Shown: positions 12,437 through 24,268 of the stretch, piece after piece
Layout: the number at the start of each line of letters is the position of its first letter
Position numbering within the stretch: position 1 is the stretch's first letter
Source: Benincasa hispida
Taxonomy: Eukaryota > Streptophyta > Magnoliopsida > Cucurbitales > Cucurbitaceae
Length of the DNA stretch: 64,000 nucleotides
Assembly (NCBI RefSeq): GCF_009727055.1
Contig: NC_052351.1
Coordinates: 59,713,390 to 59,777,389 of the forward strand
Reading direction: 5' to 3'
Notes under the pieces: generated by a model
The model's database searches: none
Told to the model about the DNA's origin: nothing
What the model saw: the letters and a program-made list of their open reading frames with translations, nothing else
Made by a program: the position numbers and the translations under genes

Positions 12437-14097
12437 TGATAACTGGTAGAAATGCACGTTATTACAATGCAAAGATATACAACAATGTAGGATTGCGATG
12501 GTAAAAATATGTAAAATCGTGTCCAAAAGAATTAAGTTGAGAACATTGGGATCGCATGCGCCCATCGCATTAAAGTAGCTAATTTACGTAGTTTGTGCAG
12601 GAAAATGCATTGGCACAAGGTAAAATTGCGATCCTAAGAATTCAGCGTCCGAGCGCATTAGAAGATTGCGACCGTATGCGATCGTATGCGCTCGCGAAGA
12701 TCTGCTCAAGAAGGTGGCCACATAAAGATGACGCATCAAGGTGAAAGCTTAATAAATCACGATGGGACAAAAAGCTGATGATGATCGAATCCAAATTTAG
12801 TTGACAAGCCGTTAACTACTACATTGTAGCAAGTACACTCAACTTTTCGGTGACAATTAATTGACGCATCAGACAGAGATTTAATGACATCCCATCAGTG
12901 CAATCATTTGTGAGAAAAGCTTCTTAACCTTGATCTCTATAAATACCGAAGGCCACCATCGAAAAGGGAGCTTAGCCATATAGAGAGTTACCCATATAGA
13001 AGATAGTTAGCCGTTGTTCATAGTTTTTTTAAACTTAAAAGGCGGATGTGAGTGAAGAGAAAAGATGTCGGAAGATCATTCCCGGTTAGCTCGAGAGAGT
13101 GCCGAGAAGCGTTGAGAATGGAGAGAGGGCCAACTCTTGCAAAAGCAAAAAACATCTTTTGGGCAGAGTAGAGAAAAACACAGTGTAAAAGCCTTGGGAA
13201 TTAAGACATTGCTACCAAGCTCCCTATCCTTACTTTCCATTGTCATTCTGTATTCTGAGTTCATTTATAAAATGGAACTTGCGTCTCTATATCTGTTCAC
13301 TCTCTTTACATTATGCATGAGTAACTAAACTTCTGAATGGGTTGAGAAGCACTTAGCTAGCATGACCTAAGATCTTCATTTTATGCGATCATCTTGCCTT
13401 ATGTATGCGTCCATTACCCCTTTAGAGCTACTTAAGAGAGAGTCTAAAGAAAGAACCTAGACTTGAGAGAGCTAGGTTAGAATCTAGGCTTGAAAAATTT
13501 AGATTAGAACCGCATAAGCAAGAGATAGAAACTTAAAGATAAGTTCTGTTTGCTAACATGCACCCTAGAAATAGGTTATGATAGTATGCGGTCGTCTTGT
13601 GTATGTGTGTGTCATTCATCATCGCATAGACAAGAATAGACGTTTAGACATAAGTCCTATAGACATCATCGTATACATCGCATGCGTCCTAAATTAGGAG
13701 CTATAGCATTTGCATTGAGAGATGACATGTTGTTGTATGTGTGTAACATGATCGCATAATGTGAACGCAATCTTAGGAAGTGTTAGCCAAACCCCTTCTC
13801 AACCCGTTCCCTGCATACTCATTGTAACTTTCACTGTTATTAACTCTTTCTCAATTTTTTCGCATAGAATTTACACTTTAAACAAACATACCAACCAACT
13901 CATTGTTTTATTTGTCACCGCAAAGGATCAGAAATCACCGTCGCACATTGTCTCCATAGTCCCTATGTTCGACCCTGGGCTTACCAGGCAACCTAGTAGG
14001 ATTTATACTTGGATCTTGCTAGGAAAACTTGCATGAACAACACATACACCACCATTGTAATACACATCATTATTTCATCAGATTCACAAACGCATCA
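12437..14097 (+). repeat. gypsy 5' LTR (1661 bp)
   Basis: It aligns over its length with the reverse complement of 34678-36357 (shared gcagaaatgcacgttatta-type start, gcatgcg-rich middle and cgcatca end). It is immediately followed by the primer site. The flanking copia leader is at 12245-12436. Confidence 0.85.
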
Positions 14098-14103
14098 AGT
14101 TTT

Positions 14104-14121
14104 TGGCGCTGTTGCCAGGGA
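14104..14121 (+). other. gypsy primer binding site (tRNA-Asp type)
   Basis: TGGCGCTGTTGCCAGGGA differs by two bases from the TGGCGCCGTTGCCGGGGA site that I know from plant Athila-group gypsy elements. It lies six bases after the LTR end. Confidence 0.8.
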
Positions 14122-14225
14122 CTACGGCAATACATATTTTTCTAACGGTAACTTTTTTATTTTCTTTGCAGCTTTCCATCTCTGTGCACTGCCTCTTCTT
14201 TGGTAAGGGAAGAAGCAGGCGTCGT

Positions 14226-16102
14226 ATGAGCGAAGGACAAATTCCTGAGCCTAATTACGACCCAAACATTGAGAGAACCTTTCGAAGAAGAAGAAGAGAG
14301 AACCACCTACATCAACAACAAGAGAGAAATCCGGAGCAACTGGAAAACAGAGCACCAAATGCAAATAATATCATGGCGAACCCCATTCATTTGGCAAACG
14401 ACCGCAATAGGCCCATCCGGGACTATTCGTCGCCTAACCTTTATGATTTCTCACCAGGAATCATGAGGCCAGCCTTGGATGGATCGAGGTTCAAGATGAA
14501 GCCAGTAATGCTACAGATGATTCAAACTGTCAGACAGTTTGGCAGTAGGCATGGTAAGGATCCACATGCCCACCTCCAGAGTTTTATTGAAATCTGCAAA
14601 AACATCTCCACTGAGGAGGTTCGACTAACGTTGTTCCTATTTTCGTGTGTGACCAAGCACTAAAATGGGCTTATTCTCTCGAACTAGGGGAGATTACATC
14701 GTGGGAACAGGTGGTAGAAAAGTTCATGAAGTACTTCCCCCCGACAGAAAATGCAAGACGGAGGAAGCTGATCACTAATTTTGAACAAGATATCGACGAA
14801 TCGCTCAGTGATGCCTGGGCGAGGTTTAAGCAACTGGTACGAGATTGTCTGCACAATGGCTTACCAGATTGTCTCCAGATGGAAATTTTCTACCCCGGTT
14901 TGAACCCTGCATCGTAGACAGCTGCCAATGCGGCAGCAACTGGAGGTCTACTCGACAAGACATACGACGAGGCGAAAATTATACTTGATCACATTTCAAA
15001 GAATCATGAAGACTAGATTGAAAGAGATCAACGACTGAGAATTAAAGACAGTGACGCAAGCAATGGGACCATCGCATCCCTACAAAACGAAATGAATGCG
15101 ATGATGAATTTAATACAAGGAATCATAATCAGCAGCCTAGGAATGCATAGGGGTTAGGTCAACGCAATCGATTAAACGAGTGTGAGTTGTGTCACCTGTG
15201 GAGAAGCACATCCGATTGAAGATTGCCCAAGGAATCTGAAGTCAATATGCTTCATAAAGAATAACCCTTTCTCTGATACGTATAACCCTGGGTGGAGAAA
15301 CAACCCCAATTTCGCGTGGAAAAATCAACAACAAAGCTATCAAACCTATGGTGCAAAAAGAAGGGTCGCCAGGATTTTTCCCGCGAACAAATGATCAACC
15401 ACAAAATCAAGCTAGTAGTTCGCAGTCGCCGCAATCTTCATCTCTAGAGAGCTTACTGAAGAAATATATTGAGAAGAATGAAACAGTACTCCGAAATCAA
15501 GCGACGTCTATTCACAATCTTGAAATTCAGATAGGACAGATTGCGGACGAGCTCAAAAGTAGACCGCAAAGGGCGTTACCGAGCTCAACTAAGCTCCCTC
15601 GCAACTCTGGGGTATAGGAAAAGAACAATGCCTAGTAGTTTCCTTGCTAAGCGAAAAAATGACAGCAGAGGAAGGGGAAGAGCCCACCAGGACCAACCAA
15701 AATGTGGTGAAAACAAAGAACCCATTGACATATGATTCAGAAGAGCCCGAGAAGATGAGCCCAGAAGTTGCATCCACCGACAAGCCTCTGGAACACGAGA
15801 CGGAAGAAGTATAGCTACACCATTACCGCAAGGATTGAAAAGATCGCTATAGTGGCAGTAACGCAAAGGTTAACTACTACGATCCCACAAAAAATGTACG
15901 ACCTAGGAAGCTTCACAATACCCTGCTCAATTGGAGGGGTCTACATTGGTCAAGCACTATGCGATCTTGGGGTGAGTATAAACTTAATGTGGCTATCAAT
16001 TATAAAACGATTGAATATGGGAAAACTAACACCCACGACGAAGACTCTTCTGCTTGCGGACAGATTTCGAGTACACCCCAAGGGAGAGTTGAAGGATGTC
16101 GT
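14226..16102 (+). pseudogene. gypsy gag-protease, degenerate
   Basis: The ATG at 14226 opens MSEGQIPEPNYDP, with an Arg-rich stretch, then the retrotransposon gag domain (FKMKPVMLQMIQTVRQF; after a frame change near 14640, ALKWAYSLELGEITSWEQVV). A zinc knuckle of the C-X2-C-X3-H-X4-C type follows at about 15187-15227 (CVTCGEAHPIEDC). The protease segment at 15890-16100 reads ALCDLGVSIN where its relative has ALCDLGASIN. Several stops and frameshifts are present. The reading frame runs past the end of the gypsy fragment into copia leader sequence, making a meaningless chimeric tail. Confidence 0.82.
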
Positions 16103-16103
16103 G

Positions 16104-16180
16104 TTAGATAGATTTGATGCATGCATCCAAATTTGCATCCAAGGTGAATTAGATAGATTTGATGCATGCATCCAAATTTG
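16104..16180 (+). repeat. 45-bp tandem duplication at the gypsy/copia junction
   Basis: ttagatagatttgatgcatg starts at 16104 and again at 16149 (period 45; the second copy is partial, 32 bases). Both copies are copia leader sequence, and the equivalent place in the minus-strand relative (about 3570) has it once. Confidence 0.8.
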
Positions 16181-16985
16181 AGGATAGTTCGTTAAAGAGT
16201 TTAATGGGACTTAACTTGAGCTTGTTTAATATCAAAGACAAGAGTTGTTTTTTAGCAAATTAAATTGACTTAGATAAAATCAGTAGTCGGACGGTCTAAA
16301 TTAATAATCCCCTAGATAGAACATTTAGTGGGAGGTACTTGGGGTGTATGATATTTCAGTTAAACCTCTTCACATTTCTCCCTTTATGTTCACACCTGAG
16401 ATCTATCCTCGACCTCATACACCCTGGGAATGTCCCCCTAAAGGATGGTGTTTGGGTAGGTCAATACCAAGGTGAATGGAGAGAATGTTCATAGTAAGTG
16501 GGAGCGGGACGTGTGACAACATATCCCACGATCTCACTCATTAGGTTGGATAACGTTTCTGTGCATCACCTTAAGGCACCCTTGGAGTGTCCCCCTATAG
16601 AATGGCAGTTTTGCACGACTCTTTATCTGATCTTCTGTATAGGATAAGGTCTCTTTAGTCTCTTTTCCTAATTTGCTTTTTCCCTATAGTGGGATACATT
16701 TACGTGGAATTGTTAAAGGTTAACAATTCTGGACCGAAAAATGGTGACTGTTAGAGTCAGTTACAAGAGTTGTTTCTGCCTAATGGTTGAGAGTGTCTCA
16801 TCCCAGTGAAGGGGCATTTGATCACCCCACTAGTGACGTTTGTCCTTCCTCGTTAGGGCATCATTGCGAAATAGATGTTTTTTTTTTCACTTAGGGTACA
16901 TGGAAACTATTTTGCTAAAACTAAAATTGGTGTTAAAAGTGGTATTGCATAGACTTATTACGTTTGTTCTTTTTTCAGCAATGTA
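16181..16985 (+). other. copia leader, plus-strand element
   Basis: Non-coding leader continuing to the gag start. It contains two gtccccctaaaggatgg-like units (about 16430 and 16588), the same feature seen at 3110-3390 in the minus-strand relative. A short T-run lies at 16880. Confidence 0.65.
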
Positions 16986-19900
16986 ATGGCTAAAGCCACA
17001 TTAGCTCTATTACGCGCCGACAAACTGACTGGCAAAAATTACGCTAGTTGGAAACACACGATAACTAAAATACTAATCATCGATTACTTGAGGTTCGTCC
17101 TTACAGAGGAGTGTTCTTCTATTCCAACTTTAAACGCCACTCGAAATGTTTAGGAGGTTTATGTGAGATGGACACGGGCGAACGAGAAGGCCCGAGCTTA
17201 CATCTTAGCTAGTCTAAATGATGTTTTAGCCAAAAAGCATGAGCCTATGGTCTTAGCATGTGAGATCATGGAGTTCTTACGAGGAATGTTCGGACAGCTG
17301 TCTAGACAGCTCAAACATGAAGCTCTTAAATGCATTTTCAACTCAAAAATGGAGGAAGGCGCCTCTGTTCATGAAGATTGTGTTTGAACATGATGGTCCA
17401 CTTCAATGTGGCAGAGATGAATAAGGTCACACATCGATGAGGGCAGCCAGGTTAGCATTATTCTACACTCGTTTCCAGATAGCTACTTCACTTTGTCAGT
17501 AAGCTATACTGAACAAAGTAGACTATACCCTTACAACTATCCTCAACGAGTTGCAGACATTCCAATCCTTGCTGAAAAAGTAAGGAGAAGAAGGTTGGTG
17601 AGGCAAATGTTGCTCCATCATCAAAGAAGTTTCATAGGGGTTCGACCTCAGGGACTAAGTCTGGCATCTTCTACTTCTAACACTACCAAGTGGAAGAAGA
17701 AGAAGGGTGGTAAGGGGAAAGGGAAGACACTGCTAACCCATAGCCTGTCGCTCAGCGGGAAGGCGACCAGCGCCAGTTGACAAGGGAAAGTGTTTCCATT
17801 GCAACCAGGATGGGCACTAGAAGCGGAATTTATCCTCACTGGTTAAAGGAGAAGAAGAAGGCTAAGGCCAAGGCAAAACAAGGTAAATATGATTTACTAG
17901 TTTTGGAAACTTGTTTAGTGAGAATGATGATTCTGCTGGATTATTGACTCGGGTGCAACTAATCATGTTTGTTCTTCTTTTCAGGGGATTAGATCCTGGC
18001 GGCAGCTTGAGGCTAGAGAGATGACGATGCGATTAGGCACCAGGCACATCGTCTCAGCTATGGCAGTGGGAGGGCTCCAATTGACTTTGTAGAAGAAGTT
18101 TATCATTTTGAATGATGTGTATGTAGTTCCTGAGTTAAAGCATAACTTAATTTTTGTAAAGTGTCTGATACAATGTAAATATACCCTCTTTATTTTGATT
18201 TGAATAAAGTGTTTATTCATAAAGATTGTGTTGAGATTTGTTCAGCAAAATTGGAAAAAAAATTTGTATGTGCTAAGGCCGTTAGCAACAAGTTCCTTCC
18301 ATAATATAAAGATGTTTAAAATGGTCGTAACTCAAAATAAAAACTTAAGGTTTCTCCTAAGAAAAATGTCCATCTTTGGCACCTTCGATTAGGGCACATC
18401 AATCTCAATAGGATTGAGAGTTGGTGAAGAATGGACTTCTAAGCGAGTTAGAGGAAAATTCTTTACCAGTGTATGAATCATGCCTTGAAGGCAAGATGAC
18501 TAAAAGATATTTTATTGGAAAAGGTTATCGAGCCAAAGAGTCTTTAGAGTTAGTGCATTCTGACCTTAGTGGTCTGGTAAATGTGCGAGCCAGGGGAGGC
18601 TATGAGTATTTCATCACTTTTACTGATGATCACTCTCGGTATGGGTATGTTTATTTGATGCAACGAAAGTCCTAATCCTTTGAAAAGTTCAGAGAGTTCA
18701 AGAATGAAATTGAAAATGCATTGGATAGACGGGTTAAAACACTTCGATCGGATCAGGGTGGAGAGTTTTTGGATTCAAAGTTTCATAACTATATGATAGA
18801 ACATGGAATCGTTTCCCAGCTCCCAGCGTCGGGTACACCTATGTAGAATGGTGTAGCAGAGAGGAGAAATAGGACCTTGTTGAACATGGTTCGATCGATA
18901 ATGAGTTACACTTCCTTACGGGACTCATTTTGGAGTTTTGCAGTGGAGACTGCAACTTATATCCTCAACTGTGTTCCTTCCAAAAGTGTTGCCAGAACAC
19001 CTTTGGAGTTGTGAAACGGGCATAAAGCTAGTTTGCATCACTTCTGCATATGGGGTTGTCTAGCACATGTGCTTGAGGCTAATCCAAAGAAACCAGAACC
19101 ACGTTCGAGCTTGTGCCTCTTTGTATGCTATCCCAAAGGTACACGAGGGGGTTACTTTTATGATCCTATGGAAAACAGAGTGTTTGTGTCGACGAACGCT
19201 ATCTTCCTAGAGGAGCATCATATGAGGGAGCATAGTCTACGTAGTAATATCGTGTTGCGTGAACTTTCCAACAAAACTACTGAAACTTCAACAAGAGTTG
19301 TTGAAGAGCCTACTCCATCAACAAAAGTTGTTGATGGAAGTTCATCTGGTAGGTCAGTTCCACCTCAAGAGTTGAGGGAACCTCGACGTAGTGGGAGGTT
19401 GCGAACCCACCTGTTTGCTATATGGGTTTCATAGAAGTTCTGGCTATGGTAGCCGATGGCGAGGTTGAGGATCCATTATCTTATCAGAAGGCAATGGAGG
19501 ACGTTGACTAGGATGAATGGGTTAAAGCCATAGAACTCGAGATGGAGTCGATGTACTTCAACTCAGTATGGGATCGTTTAGATCAACCTGATAGGGTAAA
19601 ACCTATAGGTTGTAAATGGATCTACAAGAAGAAATGGGGTGTCGATGGGAAGGTGAAAACCTTCAAGGCTAGACTTGTGGCAAAGGGTTATACCTAGGTG
19701 GAAGGAGTCGACTATGAGGAGTCTTTCTCGCCTGTTGCCATGTTGAAGTCTATCTGCATCCTCCTGTCCATTGCCTCATATTATGACTATGAGATATGGC
19801 AAATGGATGTCAAGACTGCCTTTTTGAATGGTAAACTTGAGGAGATCATTTATATGTTGTAGCCCGAGGGATTCATAGTCTAAGGTCAAGGGCAAAAGGT

Positions 19901-20995
19901 TTGCAAACTGAATCGGTCCATTTATGGGCTGAAATAGGCATCTCAATCTTGAAACATTCGGTTTGTAACTACAATAAAATCATACGGCTTTGACCAAAAC
20001 GTTGATGAGCCTTATGTCTTCAATAAAATCATCAACAGTTCAGTAGTTTTTCTAGTGTTGTATGTAGATGATATCCTACTCATTGGGAATGATAGGTCTA
20101 CTGACATCAGTTAAGAAGTGGCTAGCGACCCATATCCAAATGAAATATTTGAGAGAGCCTCAGTTTGTTCTGGGTATTCAAATCTTTCGGGATCGAAAGA
20201 ACAAAGTGCTAGCACTATCTCAGGCATCGTACATTGACAAGATGTTGCTCAAGTACTTAATGTAGAACTCCAAAAGGGGCCTACTGCGTTTTAGGCAGGG
20301 AGTTACATTGTCTAAGGATATGTGTCCTAAGACACCTCAAGAGGTTGAGGAGATGAGATGGGTCCCATATGCATCTGCAGTTGGCAGTTTGATGTATGTG
20401 ATGTTGTGTACTAGATCGAACATCTGCTACGTTGTCAGGATTGTCAGTAGATATCAGTCTAATCTAAGACAGAGTCACTAGACCGCAGTCAAGAACATTC
20501 TCAAGTATCTTTAGAGAACGAAAGACTACATGCTCGTGTATGGATCTAAGAATTTGATCCTTACTGGATACACGGACTCTGACTTCAGACTGATAAGGAT
20601 TCTCAGAAATCCACTTCAAGCTTAGTGTTCACTCTTAACGAAGGAGCTGTTGTGTGGCGAAGCACTAAGCAAGGGTGCATAGCCGACTCCACTATAGAGG
20701 TCGAGTATGTAGTGGCTTGTGAAGCTGCTAAGCAGACTGTTTGGCTCAAGAAGTTCCTGACTGATATGGAAGTTATTCCAGACATGTCTAGGCCCGTCAC
20801 CCTTTATTGTGATAATAGTGGTGCTGTGGCGAACTCCAAGAAGCCTAGGAGTCATAAGCACGACAAACATATAGAGTGGAAGTATCATCTCATCCGCGAG
20901 ATAGTACATCAAGTGGATGTAATAGTCATGAAGATCGCTTTGGAACACAAAGTTGTTGACCCCTTTATGAAGGCTCTCATAGCTATAGTTTTTTA
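16986..20995 (+). pseudogene. copia gag-pol polyprotein, many stops
   Basis: The ATG at 16986 opens a copia gag (LTGKNYASWKHTI). Then come a zinc knuckle at about 17785 (KCFHCNQDGH), a protease remnant near 17945 (DSGATNHV), GAG-pre-integrase at 18375 (HLRLGHINLNRIE), the integrase core (HSDLSG, FTDDHSRYGYVY, SDQGGEF, NGVAERRNRTLL), RT at 19500-20110 (KWIYKKKWGVDG, MDVKTAFLNG, YVDDILLIGND intact) and RNase H at 20625-20995 (STIEVEYVVACEAAKQTVWL). In-frame stops occur about every 100-200 bases, many as CAG-to-TAG or TGG-to-TAG changes, and there are frameshifts. The domain order is that of Ty1/copia. Confidence 0.9.
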
Positions 20996-21128
20996 GGATC
21001 ACCTCTAGAGCATAGGTCTACGGGACCGCCCGCAGCTGGACTAGGGCAAGTGGGAGATTTTTTTACAGGGCCTTAGTTCTCTAGTTTATTGTTTTGTACT
21101 TGTTGTCATGTACACCCCACTCGCTTTA

Positions 21129-21143
21129 GGACAAGTGGGAGAT
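21129..21143 (+). other. copia polypurine tract
   Basis: ggacaagtgggagat directly precedes the 3' LTR. A near copy, ggcaagtgggagatt, lies about 80 bp upstream (around 21045), so this part of the 3' leader is duplicated. Confidence 0.75.
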
Positions 21144-22580
21144 TTTTGGGGTTGATGCCCTAAACTCTCGTTGGGTTCTATAGTTTGTAAACACTTGTAT
21201 TGAACAAACGCTTGTGATGTAATAATATGAGATATTTTCTTCACTGTTGTCTATGAAACATGAGATGTTTTATTTGCATTTACCACAAACCAATAAACTA
21301 AGATCCCTGGTTATCGTTGTAACTTAAGCATGTATGTGGAAACATACAAGTGGATCATGGCTTAGGTGATAACCAAAATGGTCTGTAGTATATGGATACA
21401 GGAGGGAAACCTTATCCTGGTGGCACTACGAATGCGAACCGCTTTGTAGATAGTTACAAGTGTTGTGACGTGCTACAGATGGTCTGATCCTGATCATTCA
21501 TGTGGGGACATGCGAGCAGGGGTGTCCTATACAAAGGAGTTTGTATAAGATCGGATCACAAAGTGTTTATTCTCATTATATAACACCATTCATGGTAGAG
21601 ACTTCACTTTACTTGGATGACCGTAAGTAACATGACTTTAATCCTGAGTAGTTGGAAACTCTTGTCTTTGAGAGCAGTCCTTTGATTTGCATGGGTGCAA
21701 GTGGCCAGATCACTGTATCAAACCTACCACTTTGGGGATTCGTTAGATTGGGGAGCTGGGAACTCAGCTACATAAGATGGAATTCACTCTTTCCCTGAAA
21801 AATGGGTAAGTAGATACATTGCTCCCTTAAGGGCTAATTTTGGGGCTTGAACGATGTGGCGCCACACACCTTCTCAAGACCAAAGAGGTGTCCACTCATA
21901 GTAGAACTATGATGTATTGTACATTGGAAGGATCAATGGTACTTAAGAAGTTAGGGGCAAAACGGTAAATTGGCCCAGCTGTACTTACTAGCATCTGTGA
22001 AGGGTTATTGTATTGTTGATTGGTTATATCAGATGAACACAGAAATATATCTGTGGTGAGAAGAGTGCAGCTATCGGTCTTTTGTGGAGTGCATGTCAGT
22101 TAACGGATGGTGGATCTCGTGACTTAACGATCAAGCACCACAGTCTATACAATAGACAGTATCCTTCTCCCACTTGTTTGGTAGTTCGATCGTTGTTTCC
22201 TTTTTCCCTCTACCAAATCCAATAGAGCCCACACCTTCTGAATTCTCACTTCGAGAATACCAAGGTCACTGAGTGGTGGTATCCGAAAGGTTACCTATTC
22301 ATGGAGAAGTTTGTTTGTGACCAGACGATTGGGTAGACGATCCGAACGAGAGAGAATTTTTTATGTCCATATTCTTCACGAAAGCGAGAGACCTGTGAAA
22401 GAAGAGTTATTCAAAGGTAAGTCTCTCACTCCCTCTTATATTTAATTTCTAAAGCATGTCATAATTTGTTTTGAAATGCATAACTAGTTTATATGTCTGT
22501 GAATGCTTGTAATTCTGTCACGATGAATTTTGAATGATCTTACTTCCGCTCATAGGTTCTCTTTGATAAGAGTTCCTTCA
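21144..22580 (+). repeat. copia 3' LTR, internally deleted (1437 bp)
   Basis: It matches the 5' LTR (10071-12244) from end to end, except that the sequence jumps at about 22122 from gtggatctcgtgact to taacgatcaagcacc. The 5' LTR has about 730 bp in between. It ends agttccttca, a better-preserved terminus than in the 5' copy. Confidence 0.9.
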
Positions 22581-22953
22581 CGACCTCAAGGAGAGCTTTA
22601 GTTTTCAAACTGAGGTTGGAGCTGATCTTCAGAATTTGAGAGACTCAGTCACTCAATCTTCTGATTCTGTTGAGAGAGGATGTGAACCCCTGCTACACAC
22701 ATTTTATGACATCATCGAGGTGTGCGGCGATGAGGTAATCTATATCGACATTGAGGATGAGTTAGAGGATAGAATGCCATGTTTAGAACCAGATTGTGAG
22801 GACTATGAAGAATCTAAGCCTAAACTCATTGATTTCCAGGTGATAGAGTTAGAGGTTGAAAAACCTCGCCCTGTTCTGTCGTCTAGTATATTTTTTAGTT
22901 TTGTTCTTCGTGTTCTCACGAGTCAGTTAAGTCAGAGTCTTTATTTTCTGTAG
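22581..22953 (+). pseudogene. gypsy gag-like fragment, part 2
   Basis: Continuing the frame interrupted at 10070, this reads DLKESFSFQTEVGADLQNL, then a very acidic stretch (EVCGDEVIYIDIEDELEDR) and a stop at 22953. The segment looks like the end of a plant gypsy gag-type protein, but no zinc knuckle or protease follows. The assignment is an inference from context; function is unknown. Confidence 0.45.
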
Positions 22954-24268
22954 AGTCGGTCCTTGAGTCTTTTATTTTATTTTATTTCCTTATAGCCTTA
23001 CCGGGCTATATCGACTCATCCAAGAAGGGACCAGAGAAATACGAGAATTTCGTTGTGCCTTGATAGGGGACAGGTCATGTCAAGCAATCGACGTTAAAAA
23101 TTTTCCTTTCCTAGAGGGAGCCAGGTGATAAAAAAAATTTCTTTCTTTATTTTTTTTTTCTAGATTAGGTTGCTTTTTGTTTTTGTTTTGTAGGGACGAC
23201 CTAGAAGAGAGAGGAACATCTTTTTGGAGAGGCGAGCCCACTACCACCACCATCCTATGTGCGACAATGCTATAAGGGGAGGTTTTTTATTCCCTTGTTT
23301 TTATTCTTTTTTAGCTATAATTGAAATACATTGGGGATAATGTATATTTTTAAGTTGGGGGTGGGGTACCCATTGGATAGTATAATGTGAGCTTTGATTG
23401 CCTTGCTTTCTGTTTGCTCTGTTGTTATCATGATAGTTTATGATGCACTCTTCCTGTAATAAAATTTGCATGAAAGAACGTTAAGAATGCATGATCATGA
23501 TTTTTAGCCCAAATTTAAAAATTTTCTTGTCACTTGCATCTTTAAGTCGTTGTTTTGCGAAATTAAAGTTTATTGGGTTATCTGGTTTGTACTTATGTTA
23601 TCTCCCCGAGAGGTCCACCTTTGACTTAGGAGTAACTATGCTTGTTTTAGAGAAAAACTAGACAAAGTGGATAAAATAGGGCCTACTGTGAATAAAAAGG
23701 AGAAAGAAAAAAAATAAAGAAAAGCAATTTAGTTGCAATTCTAAAAAAAAATAGAAAAATAAAAAAAGAGGCATTTGTCGACGTGCCTGCAACAAAAAAA
23801 AAATAGTGTACGTGTGTGCATGGATAGAGGTGAAAAGAGCTACCTCTACCGTGTCTAGTTAGGGCCCATGATGAAAGAGTGATAGGTTCCTGACGGTGGG
23901 GTGTGAAAGTTAGCTCTCTAGGTAAAATAAATGCCCTTTATGTTTTGTGAGTGTGAGTTTAGGCACCATTGTCTTAGTGTTGCCCTATTTATGCAAGTTG
24001 GTATGTCTGAGGTTGATAACCAAGCCAGTGTAGAGGGAAAACGGGATGCGGACCTTATAAAACTTTTTCGGGTTGTATAAGCTTAACTAGCAAGATTCTA
24101 GGCTCACTCATGCATGAATAGATTGAGAATCATTCTTAAAATTGTGCTTCATTGATTGATCATAAATGATTTCATTCTTGATCTCAAATTCATTCTAATT
24201 GACTGTTGAGACTGGAGTAACAACTTTGCGTTAGGGGTGTTTGTTGAGACTGTTAAGTTGGGGGTGTT
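22954..24268 (+). other. gypsy 3' non-coding region with two polypurine tracts
   Basis: There is no coding capacity. Purine tracts of the form ttaagttgggggtg occur at about 23351 (after attggggataatgt) and again at 24252, the latter directly before the 3' LTR. Between them lie an A-rich stretch (23690-23815) and ordinary AT-rich sequence. Confidence 0.6.

Larger units (their letters stand above)
12437..16103 (+). mobile_element. Athila-like Ty3/gypsy fragment (LTR-gag-protease)
   Basis: It is inserted in the leader of the plus-strand copia element. A 5' LTR (12437-14097, TGATAACTGG to cgcatca) is followed by a tRNA-Asp-type primer site and a gag-protease pseudogene that stops abruptly after GELKDV near 16100. 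RT, RNase H, integrase and the 3' LTR are missing, and copia leader sequence resumes at 16104. It is closely related to the minus-strand element at 29272-36357. No right-hand TSD can be identified because the right end was lost. Confidence 0.85.
10071..22580 (+). mobile_element. Ty1/copia element with both LTRs, plus strand
   Basis: The 5' LTR is 10071-12244, the primer site is at 12247, the leader is interrupted by a gypsy fragment, the polyprotein pseudogene is at 16986-20995, the polypurine tract is at 21129-21143 and the 3' LTR is 21144-22580. The flanks cgaca (10066-10070) and cgacc (22581-22585) form a TSD with one later change. The LTR ends have decayed from TG..CA (TA..TA in the 5' copy). 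It belongs to the same LTR family as the minus-strand copia copies but is in opposite orientation, and it interrupts the gag-like frame of the gypsy element. Confidence 0.9.
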
